A DNA stretch of 37,938 nucleotides, from the NCBI GenBank assembly GCA_022361075.1, contig JAKSBQ010000329.1:1-37938 (forward strand), written 5' to 3'. Below the pieces are notes generated by a model. That model saw only the letters and a program-made list of their open reading frames with translations, ran no database searches and was not told the origin of the DNA. This document shows positions 16,841 to 24,165 of this stretch, piece after piece. Both the position numbers and the translations under genes were made by a program. This DNA comes from Opitutales bacterium (GTDB taxonomy: Bacteria > Verrucomicrobiota > Verrucomicrobiia > Opitutales > JAFGAQ01). Each line of letters starts with the position of its first letter. Within the stretch, counting starts at the first letter, position 1.

Positions 16841-17313
16841 CTGCGTGCCCTTTCTTCCTGAATCTGTTCGAAGAATTTTTCTTTTTCTTCAACAAGGCGC
16901 TCTCTGTCACTTTCTTCATACCATTCCCCGCTTCTGACCACTCGTTGGCGGATCCAATCCTTGAGGCGGCCACGTCGGTCCGAGATTTCCATCCGATACT
17001 CCACCACAAACAGATCAAGAGTATCGGTCGGGTAAGGTTCAGCGTACCATTCCACCCGATATCCCTCAAGGCTGGTAAGCTCACCACCAGTTTCTAACTC
17101 ATCCAAAGACTTGCTTTTGAAATCAATTTGTTCGATCGCCCAATCGTGAACTTTTTCGAGTTCAGACTCCGATTCCCAGTTCAGAAGAGCTGTTTGCCCA
17201 TTGTTGAAAGCCATGAGCAGAAAATAGCCTGACAGTCCTACAATCGCTGCCGCCAATAGAGCCTCTACCAACGTAAATCCTGAATGATTTCTCAGTTTGC
17301 GGGCTTTCATCAT
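16837..17313 (-). CDS. gspI: Type II secretion minor pseudopilin GspI
   Basis: A 158-residue prepilin-like protein with leader MMKARKLRNHSG and FTLVEALLAAAIVGLSGYFLL, giving Gly(-1), Phe(+1) and Glu(+5). The periplasmic part is small and beta-rich (EGYRVEWYAEP, LFVVEYRMEI), as in GspI, the smallest tip pseudopilin. The C-terminus extends into a charged helical tail of about 35 residues (WYEESDRERLVEEKEKFFEQ) not usual for GspI. The start ATG overlaps the gspH stop by four bases (ATGA), and the stop overlaps the gspJ GTG start. Function: nucleates the GspI-J-K tip complex. Confidence 0.9.
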   Translation of the reverse strand: MMKARKLRNHSGFTLVEALLAAAIVGLSGYFLLMAFNNGQTALLNWESESELEKVHDWAIEQIDFKSKSLDELETGGELTSLEGYRVEWYAEPYPTDTLDLFVVEYRMEISDRRGRLKDWIRQRVVRSGEWYEESDRERLVEEKEKFFEQIQEERARR

Positions 17314-17843
17314 CCAAGATCCATTCCAATATCCACCTCAGCGTCCGAGAAAGCATCAATCACTATCCATTCGGAAGCCATTCCCCGTTCCGCAGGAACC
17401 CATTCTACAGCTACAAAATGACTGACACCAGTCGGGTGAAAACGAATCGCCGGGATCGTAACTTCAGCGCGCCCCATCAAAGTATCCCTTTCAACCTGTC
17501 TTCGGTAAGGCTTCGTCATCATCGGCCAAAAAAGAACCTCCTCCCAATAGGAAAGGTCTTTTTCATTCAACTCATGAGATTTCAAAACATTTCCATCCCA
17601 CTCAACGACTTCGAATGCCCCTGCAGGATCATTGTAACGTACCCACACTTCCTTTTTCCCAGTCACCGCAATCAGGCGAGCATCTCTCACGGCAAGCTTA
17701 AACTGCTCCTGAGCTGAGGAATTCGCTGCGGAATTGATGACATTGTCGACGTTTACAATCAAAAGCCCAGCGACCAGACCTATAATCGCGAGCACCATCA
17801 ACAACTCTAAAATCGTAAAACCATTAGAAGACTTGACGCTCAC
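17310..17843 (-). CDS. gspH: Type II secretion minor pseudopilin GspH
   Basis: A 177-residue prepilin-like protein. No ATG is available in frame before the next upstream stop; I chose GTG 17843 because GGAG at 17851-17854 lies seven bases before it, while GTG 17849 would touch that site. The leader MSVKSSNG is followed by FTILELLMVLAIIGLVAGLLIV with Glu(+5). The globular part contains SSAQEQFKLAVRDARLIAVT, the helix typical of GspH, and beta strands that end in an acidic tail. GspH connects the GspG filament to the tip complex. It lies about 70 bases after gspG, separated by a hairpin, and overlaps gspI by four bases. Confidence 0.9.
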   Translation of the reverse strand: MSVKSSNGFTILELLMVLAIIGLVAGLLIVNVDNVINSAANSSAQEQFKLAVRDARLIAVTGKKEVWVRYNDPAGAFEVVEWDGNVLKSHELNEKDLSYWEEVLFWPMMTKPYRRQVERDTLMGRAEVTIPAIRFHPTGVSHFVAVEWVPAERGMASEWIVIDAFSDAEVDIGMDLG

Positions 17844-17870
17844 AGACACTCTCCATCTTTCGGTTTTCTA

Positions 17871-17906
17871 AGGGCGATTCGCTGTTTTAAGCCGATAAAG
17901 CGCCCT
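17871..17906 (-). promoter_or_regulatory. Hairpin between gspG and gspH, probable processing or attenuation site
   Basis: AGGGCG at 17871-17876 pairs with CGCCCT at 17901-17906, with further short pairing in the AT-rich centre. It begins just after the gspG stop codon on the transcript. No T-run follows, so it is not a full intrinsic terminator. It could protect the 3' end of a gspG mRNA, giving more major pseudopilin than downstream products (inference). Confidence 0.5.
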
Positions 17907-17913
17907 GGAAGAA

Positions 17914-18381
17914 CTACTCTTCCTCCCAATTACCAATGTCATCCGCAGTGTTGAACTGACCATCAGGACCAGCAGAACGCAAATCGTAACCACCTGGATT
18001 CTTCACTCCGGGGTAACGGTATTCGTATGGATTTTTCCAGGGATCATCAGGAATGCTATCGACGTAAGGCCCTTTCCAAAGATTTTGCTTTTTGCTTGGA
18101 GGAGACTTCAACACTTCCAAACCATCGGCAGTGGAGGGGTAGCTTCCCATATCAATACGGTATTTCAAAAGCGGAGTCTTGAACGTCTGATTAACCTGAA
18201 ACTTCGCAGTGTCTTCCTGAGCTCCCCCGAATATACCTCCAATCTTTACGATCAAGACCCCCGCCAATAATCCCAAAATTGCTAAAACCAAAACGAGCTC
18301 TATCACCGTAAACCCTTTTTTCTTTTTCAGTTTCTGGATTTTTGTAGGACTTAATTTTCCGATTTTCATTTCTTTCATCAT
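17914..18381 (-). CDS. gspG: Type II secretion major pseudopilin GspG
   Basis: GspG polymerises into the pseudopilus that pushes substrates through the secretin. From ATG 18381 (MMKEMKIGK) the precursor has 155 residues; the frame is open further upstream to 18447, but that extension lacks protein character. The leader ends KKKKG, followed by FTVIELVLVLAILGLLAGVLIV with Glu(+5). The body shows family landmarks: YRIDMGSYPSTADGL, the Lys/Pro-rich loop, DPWKNPYEYRYPG, and the C-terminal calcium loop DLRSAGPDGQFNTADD. It is the first gene of the eleven-gene operon. The 103 bases to the divergent hydrolase gene should hold its promoter; a weak TTGAAC box is present on the minus strand near 18454, but no good -10 element could be fixed. 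Confidence 0.95.
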   Translation of the reverse strand: MMKEMKIGKLSPTKIQKLKKKKGFTVIELVLVLAILGLLAGVLIVKIGGIFGGAQEDTAKFQVNQTFKTPLLKYRIDMGSYPSTADGLEVLKSPPSKKQNLWKGPYVDSIPDDPWKNPYEYRYPGVKNPGGYDLRSAGPDGQFNTADDIGNWEEE

Positions 18382-18484
18382 ACCAAATAGAAGGATCAAT
18401 TCTTGAGAACAGTTTTTTCGATTAACAGACAGCCGATTAGAGTGCAATGTTATCCTCAGTGTTCAATCCCACATTTTTGCGATC

Positions 18485-19276
18485 ATGACCGCACTTGAAG
18501 ACGAAGCCATCGACATCATCCAAAAAGCCTACAGTGGTGCAAAATCAGACCACTCTTTATCAAATGTGCTCAAGTCCACTACCTCCCAGAGTTTATTAGA
18601 TTCAATCAGGAGTGGTGCAGACCGGTCGAATGAGATTTGGAGCAAACTTCACCTGGATCGGCGATCTCTACAAAAAATCTTCGAAAACCCCAATATTCCC
18701 GAGCTTCAGCTGCCCGATTTTTGCAAGCAAATCATTTTCCCATTCGGTCCTTACACAGTAAACGGATACGTTTTCAAAACAGGCGACAATGACTGCGTCC
18801 TCTTCGACGCCGGAACTCGGGCTTATGATTACCTTACCTTCCTAAACCAACACAATCTCACTCCCAGCAAACTACTGATCACCCACGATCATTCCGATCA
18901 CATCGGTGGAACTTCCGAACTTCGCAAAAAATTTCCAAAGATGAAAGTGTTGTCTTCCTCAAATCAAAGCATTCAAACGGGTGATATCCTTCAGGAATCT
19001 AACTACACCTTAACCGCAATCTCCTGCTCAGGACACTCGATCGACGCCCTGGCTTACTTCATTCAAGCAAAAGACCAAAACTTTCTAATCTCTGGTGACA
19101 CGATTTTCGCGCGATCTGTTGGCAAAATCTCACGAAACTATCTCCACTCCCTCCAACTCATCGAAACACGACTACTTTCACTTCCTGAAGATACCCTCAT
19201 TCTTCCAGGTCACGGCCCCGTCACAACGATTGCAGACGAAAAACAGCACAATCCTTTCTTTGCGAAGTCCCTCTAG
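18485..19276 (+). CDS. Metallo-beta-lactamase-fold hydrolase (glyoxalase II-like)
   Basis: The 263-residue protein contains the full metal-ligand set of the family: HDHSDH at 134-139, His184 in CSGHS, Asp205 in ISGDTIF, and His243 in LPGHGP. This arrangement fits hydroxyacylglutathione hydrolase-like thioesterases and related esterases with two zinc or iron ions. The first ~75 residues form a helical extension (ending NPNIPELQLPDF) that precedes the usual first strands and has no family match that I recognise. It is cytosolic (no signal peptide). It is divergent from the type II secretion operon and lies 72 bases before a MECR-type reductase on the same strand. The natural substrate cannot be told from sequence. 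Confidence 0.88.
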   Translation: MTALEDEAIDIIQKAYSGAKSDHSLSNVLKSTTSQSLLDSIRSGADRSNEIWSKLHLDRRSLQKIFENPNIPELQLPDFCKQIIFPFGPYTVNGYVFKTGDNDCVLFDAGTRAYDYLTFLNQHNLTPSKLLITHDHSDHIGGTSELRKKFPKMKVLSSSNQSIQTGDILQESNYTLTAISCSGHSIDALAYFIQAKDQNFLISGDTIFARSVGKISRNYLHSLQLIETRLLSLPEDTLILPGHGPVTTIADEKQHNPFFAKSL

Positions 19277-19348
19277 CGCACGAGCTTTTCACCTTAGACA
19301 ATATTCGTTCTTTTCAGCTTCCTTCCTACATGTTAAAGCTGACTGCTT

Positions 19349-20326
19349 ATGCAGCAAAAACTGATCTATCGTTCGTTTGGTAAGCCCCTCGAAGTATTGG
19401 AGCTTGAAAGTGCTCCGATCCCAGAACCTCAGGAAAACGAAGCACTCATCAAACTAGAATATGCCAACATCAATCCATCTGACATGGGCATGATCGGAGG
19501 AAGCTATGGAAAACTTGCAGAACTCCCTGCAACAGCCGGTCGAGAAGGAGTTGGCACCATCTTATCGATCAAAGGGGATACAAACGGACTTTCAGCAGGT
19601 GACCGTGTTCGCTATCCGGAATCCGCTGGAACCTGGCAAAGCCACTGCACAGCTCCGACCGCTGACCTATTTAAGATTCCTTCTTCAATCGATCCCGAAC
19701 AAGCAGCTGCACTTTTCATCAATCCTCCCACAGCCCTGATGCTTCTCAAATCTTTCGTCGATTTAAAAGAAGGAGACTGGATCATTCAAAACGCGGGCAA
19801 TTCGTCTGTCGGCACCTGGGTGATTCAGCTCGCAGCGGCTATGGGCTACAAAACGATTAACCTTGTCCGCAGGGAATCACTTTTCGGGCCACTTGAGGAA
19901 CTCGGAGCAGATGTTGTCCTCGTTGACGAAGACGACTATCCCAAAAAGCTTAAGGAACTCACTGGCGGCGCTTCACCTAAACTCGCCCTGAATTCTATCG
20001 GAGGAAACAGCGTGAGCCGAATGATCAAATGCCTCGGTGAAAGCGGAGTTTGTGTGACCTTTGGAGGAATGGTCGGAGATCCGGTTCGTTTTCCCACACG
20101 TTTCCTGATTTTCAACGATGTGCAACTACGAGGCTTTTGGATGGATAAGTGGACCCGCACCCACTCAAAAGAAGATCTCGCGAACCTGTATCAGGAACTC
20201 TTCGAATGGATCGAAAAACACAACATTCACACACCTATTCAGGAAGTTTTTGAACTAAAAGACTTTTCGAAGGCCATTAAAGCCTTCTCAAAGCCGCGAA
20301 TGGGCAAGATCCTGTTCAAATCTTAG
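19349..20326 (+). CDS. MECR/ETR1-type enoyl reductase (medium-chain dehydrogenase/reductase family)
   Basis: A 325-residue zinc-independent MDR protein. Hallmarks of the trans-2-enoyl-thioester reductase branch (mitochondrial MECR, yeast Etr1) are visible: NINPSDMGMIGGSYG near residue 40, with the Tyr in the position of the catalytic Tyr, then LPATAGREGVGTIL, and later IIQNAGNSSVGTWVIQLAAAMGYKTINLVRR, the NADPH-binding Rossmann segment. Etr1-like enzymes reduce 2-enoyl-ACP or -CoA with NADPH in fatty acid synthesis. Quinone oxidoreductases are close relatives, so that name is the main alternative. The start ATG 19349 lacks a clear Shine-Dalgarno sequence. No fatty-acid genes are adjacent in the window. 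Confidence 0.85.
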   Translation: MQQKLIYRSFGKPLEVLELESAPIPEPQENEALIKLEYANINPSDMGMIGGSYGKLAELPATAGREGVGTILSIKGDTNGLSAGDRVRYPESAGTWQSHCTAPTADLFKIPSSIDPEQAAALFINPPTALMLLKSFVDLKEGDWIIQNAGNSSVGTWVIQLAAAMGYKTINLVRRESLFGPLEELGADVVLVDEDDYPKKLKELTGGASPKLALNSIGGNSVSRMIKCLGESGVCVTFGGMVGDPVRFPTRFLIFNDVQLRGFWMDKWTRTHSKEDLANLYQELFEWIEKHNIHTPIQEVFELKDFSKAIKAFSKPRMGKILFKS

Positions 20327-20344
20327 CTCGCCGAATCATTCGGG

Positions 20345-20373
20345 TTGACAAGTGATTTTGAACCAATTCTTAA
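20345..20373 (+). promoter_or_regulatory. Possible promoter of the moxR-bat operon
   Basis: A perfect TTGACA (20345-20350) is followed after 17 bases by TCTTAA (20368-20373), a weak -10 element. It lies 57 bases before the moxR start codon, in a 103-base gap. A short palindrome CCGAATCATTCGG at 20331-20343, just after the preceding gene, has no T-run and is not a convincing terminator. Confidence 0.45.
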
Positions 20374-20429
20374 GAAATTTTGTCTCTACTTAAAATCCCT
20401 TGATTTACAACTAAATCAACGACCCTTCT

Positions 20430-21428
20430 ATGGAATCATCAAACATCAGTATCCAGGAACTTAACGAACGGGTGCAGAAAGCCTCACTTTGGGTTTCTCC
20501 ACTCAAAACGGAAATGCAACGCGTCATCGTCGGACAAGAGTCCCTCATCCACCGTTTGACAGTCGCCCTTCTCGCGAACGGGCACGTTCTACTCGAAGGA
20601 GTTCCCGGTCTCGCAAAAACTTTAGCGCTGAACACCTTAGCAAAAGCAATCAAGTCTGAATTCAAGCGCATCCAGTTCACGCCCGACATGCTCCCGGCCG
20701 ACATTGTGGGAACTGAGATCTACAACCCGAAGGATGTTAAGTTTATCATCAAAAATGGACCGGTCTTTACCAATTTTGTACTAGCCGACGAGATTAACCG
20801 TGCTCCGGCGAAGGTGCAAAGTGCGTTGCTCGAAGCCATGCAGGAACGTCAGGTGACGATTGGCGAAAACACCTTCAAACTTCCCGACCCCTTCCTCGTG
20901 ATGGCGACCCAAAATCCCATTGAGCAAGAAGGAACCTACCCTCTTCCAGAAGCCCAGGTCGACCGCTTCATGCTGAAGGTGATCATCACCCACCCAACTC
21001 CGCAGGAAGAACGTCTCATCCTCGATCGCATGGGCACTTCCGAAGCGAAGATCGAAGTAAACCCAGTCATGTCCGCCGAGGACATCGTAAAATCCCGAGG
21101 TGTGGTGAATCAGATTTTCATGGATGACAAAATCAAGGACTATGTCGTTTCTATCATCCATGCGACACGCGATCCCGAAGCTCATGGGCTGAAAATCAAA
21201 GATTTCATCCTGAATGGTTCTTCGCCACGCGGAACGATCAGCCTCACCCTGGCAAGTCGTGCATCGGCATTCATCAATGGTCGAGGTTTTGTAACTCCAG
21301 AGGATGTCAAAATGATCGCAATGGATGTGCTTCGCCATCGTGTCACAGTGTCTTACGAGGCGGAAGCAGAAGGCATCACTTCCGAAGATCTCGTGACTCA
21401 AATCCTGGATACGCTCCCAGTGCCGTAG
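20430..21428 (+). CDS. moxR: MoxR-family AAA+ ATPase
   Basis: MoxR ATPases act as chaperones for VWA-domain partners, often in metal insertion or envelope stress. The 332-residue protein shows Walker A GVPGLAKT (57-64), Walker B VLADEINRA with Asp120-Glu121, sensor 1 MATQNPIEQEG, the segment YPLPEAQVDRFMLK, and a C-terminal lid with SPRGTISL. It is cytosolic and of normal family length. It is the first gene of the operon moxR-DUF58-DUF4381-like-batA-batBC-batD-batE; the next gene starts 34 bases downstream. Confidence 0.95.
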   Translation: MESSNISIQELNERVQKASLWVSPLKTEMQRVIVGQESLIHRLTVALLANGHVLLEGVPGLAKTLALNTLAKAIKSEFKRIQFTPDMLPADIVGTEIYNPKDVKFIIKNGPVFTNFVLADEINRAPAKVQSALLEAMQERQVTIGENTFKLPDPFLVMATQNPIEQEGTYPLPEAQVDRFMLKVIITHPTPQEERLILDRMGTSEAKIEVNPVMSAEDIVKSRGVVNQIFMDDKIKDYVVSIIHATRDPEAHGLKIKDFILNGSSPRGTISLTLASRASAFINGRGFVTPEDVKMIAMDVLRHRVTVSYEAEAEGITSEDLVTQILDTLPVP

Positions 21429-21462
21429 GCACGAATGACACCTCCCATGTGAGGAAGTAAAT

Positions 21463-22392
21463 ATGATTTCCAGGAAAACAGAGGAGTCCGAGAAAACACG
21501 GGAAATTCTGCGTCGTGTCCATCAGGTGGAGCTGAAGATCAATCGGTTGGTGAACGATTCTCTCGCTGGCGAGTATCACTCGGCCTTCAAAGGCCAGGGC
21601 ATGAACTTCGACGAAGTACGCGAATACCACTCAGGTGACGAAGTGCGAAATATCGATTGGAACGTCACCGCCCGAACCGGCAAACCATTCGTCAAACAAT
21701 TCGTTGAAGAAAGGGAGCTTACTATCATGCTCATGATCGACGTGAGTGCTTCGGGATGGTTCGGCTCATGCGAGGAGACCAAAAGAGACCTTGCGGCAGA
21801 ACTTGGCAGTATGTTCGCATTCTCCGCGATTCGAAACCAGGACAAGGTCGGACTGATTCTATTTTCAGACGAAGTTGAGCACTACATTCCACCGGGAAAG
21901 GGCAACAACCACGTCCTTCGCGTGATTCGCGATATTCTTTTCTTCAAACCCAAAGGCAAGAAGACCAACGTCAGCAAAGCACTCGATTACGTCAATCAAA
22001 TCCTTCATCGCAAAGCGATCGTGCTTTTGTTGTCCGACTTTTGGTTGAACGAGCCCTACGAAGAAAACCTTGAGCGAATGATTCGAAAAATGGACATCAC
22101 TAACCGGAAGCATGATTTGATCTCGCTCTCGGTCACCGATCCGCTCGAAAAACAACTTCCTTCCTGCGGGCTACTCGCAATTGAAGACATTGAGACTGGC
22201 GAACAAGCCTACATCGACACTCGTGACCGCAAAACGCTTGAGGCCTTTAACCGAATGAGTGAAGAGCATTCGGATCGATTACGAACACTTCTTCGCAAAA
22301 AGAAAATCGACCAACTCGAGCTCGAAACAGGTAAACCCTACATCAAGGAAGTGCATAAATTTTTTAAATTGAGAAGTAAACGCCGTGGATAA
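21463..22392 (+). CDS. DUF58 domain protein of the Bat operon
   Basis: The 309-residue protein carries the DUF58 core: FKGQGMNFDEVREYHSGDEVRNIDW (about 42-66) followed by TARTGKPFVKQF, then a VWA-like fold beginning MLMIDVSASG (D93, S95, S97 in MIDAS-like order). DUF58 proteins accompany MoxR ATPases and are thought to be their direct partners; the biochemical role is not settled. No membrane segment is present, unlike the longer DUF58 proteins. Its stop overlaps the GTG start of the following gene by eight bases. Confidence 0.92.
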   Translation: MISRKTEESEKTREILRRVHQVELKINRLVNDSLAGEYHSAFKGQGMNFDEVREYHSGDEVRNIDWNVTARTGKPFVKQFVEERELTIMLMIDVSASGWFGSCEETKRDLAAELGSMFAFSAIRNQDKVGLILFSDEVEHYIPPGKGNNHVLRVIRDILFFKPKGKKTNVSKALDYVNQILHRKAIVLLLSDFWLNEPYEENLERMIRKMDITNRKHDLISLSVTDPLEKQLPSCGLLAIEDIETGEQAYIDTRDRKTLEAFNRMSEEHSDRLRTLLRKKKIDQLELETGKPYIKEVHKFFKLRSKRRG

Positions 22393-23167
22393 AAGAAGCT
22401 ATGGAACCATCAAGAAGTGCCTCACGCACGCATTTAGGTCCGCTTGGTTAGGTTTGGGGGCGCTGCTATTACTTCTCGGCGCATCATTTGAATTACATGC
22501 TCAAGTCACTCTGCCCGATTTACCCGAGCAACAAGACCTGCAAGTTCCTGTCCCTCAACCTCAGCCATCACTGCAGCCACAAATGCTTACACCCTCTCAA
22601 GGAGGTATGGGCATGAACCAGCCCCTGCTGAGTGAAATTCTCGGAGAGGCGGATTTGGCTCCTCACGAATCTATCGAACGCCTGCCACCTCTTTGGCCCT
22701 ATTACCTTGGTGCAGCGGTACTCGCTCTGATCCTTCTACTAGTGCTCGTAATCTTGATTCTACGACGCCGGAGAAAGGAAAAACCTGTCCCGATTATTCC
22801 CGTTGATGTTCTTGCACTTGACGCATTGGGCAAACTTCACCCGCTTGTTAAGCAAAGTAAGGCCCGGGAGTTTTCCTACAAAGCCTCCGAGATTATCAGG
22901 AGCTACATCGAAGATCGATTTGCCGTTCGCGCCAGAAGCAAAACTACTCGGGAGTTTCTCGAAAACGCACTGACTTCTGAAAACACTATCCCGGAAGGTC
23001 ATCACGAAAACCTCCGTGAATTCCTCAATTATTGTGACCTGGCGAAGTACGCACGTCACGTCATGCAACCTGAGCAACTTAAATCCATGCTCAGCACCGC
23101 GTCTGATTTCATTAAAAACACACGCCCGTCCATCATGGCCGCACCGGGAGAGGAGGGAGAATCATGA
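22385..23167 (+). CDS. DUF4381-like membrane protein of the Bat operon
   Basis: A 260-residue protein with GTG start. A signal-like hydrophobic segment (SAWLGLGALLLLLGASFELHAQ) precedes a Pro/Gln/Leu-rich periplasmic stretch (about 40-100), one membrane helix (YYLGAAVLALILLLVLVILI), a basic stop-transfer RRRRKEK, and a helical cytosolic domain (about 140-250) with FSYKASEIIRSYIEDRF and REFLNYCDLAKYARH. The last motif is common to DUF4381 proteins and to the C-terminal domains of BatD-type proteins. It lies between DUF58 and batA, in the usual place for this family, with overlaps at both ends (eight bases and ATGA). Role: membrane partner in the MoxR/VWA complex (inference). Confidence 0.78.
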   Translation: MDKRSYGTIKKCLTHAFRSAWLGLGALLLLLGASFELHAQVTLPDLPEQQDLQVPVPQPQPSLQPQMLTPSQGGMGMNQPLLSEILGEADLAPHESIERLPPLWPYYLGAAVLALILLLVLVILILRRRRKEKPVPIIPVDVLALDALGKLHPLVKQSKAREFSYKASEIIRSYIEDRFAVRARSKTTREFLENALTSENTIPEGHHENLREFLNYCDLAKYARHVMQPEQLKSMLSTASDFIKNTRPSIMAAPGEEGES

Positions 23168-24165
23168 TATTCAAATTAGAACAACCCGAATGGCTCTGGT
23201 TGCTTTTGTTGATACCGCTCCTGGCAGTGCTTCTTGGGAAGACAAACCGCATATCAGCTATGCTGTTTCCTTCGACTCACGTGGCTCGCGCTTTTTCGAA
23301 GAAGAAGTCCCAAAATCCGATGCGTTGGCTCTTCCGACTCAGGTTTTTAGCACTCGCGTTGTTGATTCTGGCACTCACCAGGCCGATGATTGGCCATCAG
23401 CACAAAGAAATCCAGGCGAAGGGCATCGACATCATACTCGCACTTGATGTTTCGTCCTCGATGAACGCCCTGGACTTTCGCCTGAAAGGTCGGGAGGTGC
23501 GCCGGATCGAAGCCGTAAAAGCAGCAGTCGAGCAGTTCACTAAAGATCGTCCAGACGATCGAATCGCCCTACTGATGTTCGCAGCGAAACCTTATCTCAT
23601 GAGTCCGTTGACACTGGATCATGATTTCCTCCTGGACCGGCTCTATCGAATCGACACAGGTATCATCGAAGATGGCACCGCGATTGGAACCGCGCTCGCT
23701 CGCTCCATCCGCCGATTGCACCATCGAGATGCCGAAAGCCGTGTGGTGATTCTTCTCACTGACGGAGAAAACAACCGTGGAAACATCACACCCATTCAGG
23801 CAGCGCAAACCGCTGTCCCACTTGGCATAAAAGTTTACACTATCGGAGCCGGTACCAAGGGGTTGGCAAAGGTTTTGGTCAAAGATCAATTTGGCCGAGA
23901 GTTCGTAGATCGCCAGGAAGTTCGGATCGACGAAGAAACCCTGCAGGAAATAGCAGAGCTTACAGGTGGTCGCTATTTCCGAGCAACAGACTTAGGTGAA
24001 CTGGAAAACGTCTACAAAGAAATCGATCAACTCGAAAAAAGCACACAAGCCATTCAAGGATTTACTGTAGATCGAGAGTTGTTTCCTTATTTCCTCGCTG
24101 CAGCGCTACTCATCGTGCTTCTTGAAATCATTCTTTCGCAAACTCTGTTTTTAAAAATCCCATGA
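23164..24165 (+). CDS. batA: BatA-type VWA domain membrane protein
   Basis: A 333-residue protein beginning with the BatA N-terminal segment (MIFKLEQPEWLWLLLLIPLL), a second membrane helix (FLALALLILAL), then a VWA domain with intact MIDAS residues: DVSSS at 95-99, a Thr in the middle loop and LLTDGENNRGN. A final membrane helix (FLAAALLIVLLEIIL) closes it, so the VWA domain lies between membrane segments, as in Bacteroides BatA. The start overlaps the previous stop and its own stop overlaps the next start (both ATGA). Bat proteins were named for aerotolerance in Bacteroides; the actual molecular role is uncertain. Confidence 0.93.
   Translation: MIFKLEQPEWLWLLLLIPLLAVLLGKTNRISAMLFPSTHVARAFSKKKSQNPMRWLFRLRFLALALLILALTRPMIGHQHKEIQAKGIDIILALDVSSSMNALDFRLKGREVRRIEAVKAAVEQFTKDRPDDRIALLMFAAKPYLMSPLTLDHDFLLDRLYRIDTGIIEDGTAIGTALARSIRRLHHRDAESRVVILLTDGENNRGNITPIQAAQTAVPLGIKVYTIGAGTKGLAKVLVKDQFGREFVDRQEVRIDEETLQEIAELTGGRYFRATDLGELENVYKEIDQLEKSTQAIQGFTVDRELFPYFLAAALLIVLLEIILSQTLFLKIP

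Noticed and set aside
18382-18447. A longer GspG start at 18447.
   Set aside because: It would give a leader of about 44 residues with no protein character; ATG 18381 gives a normal prepilin leader.
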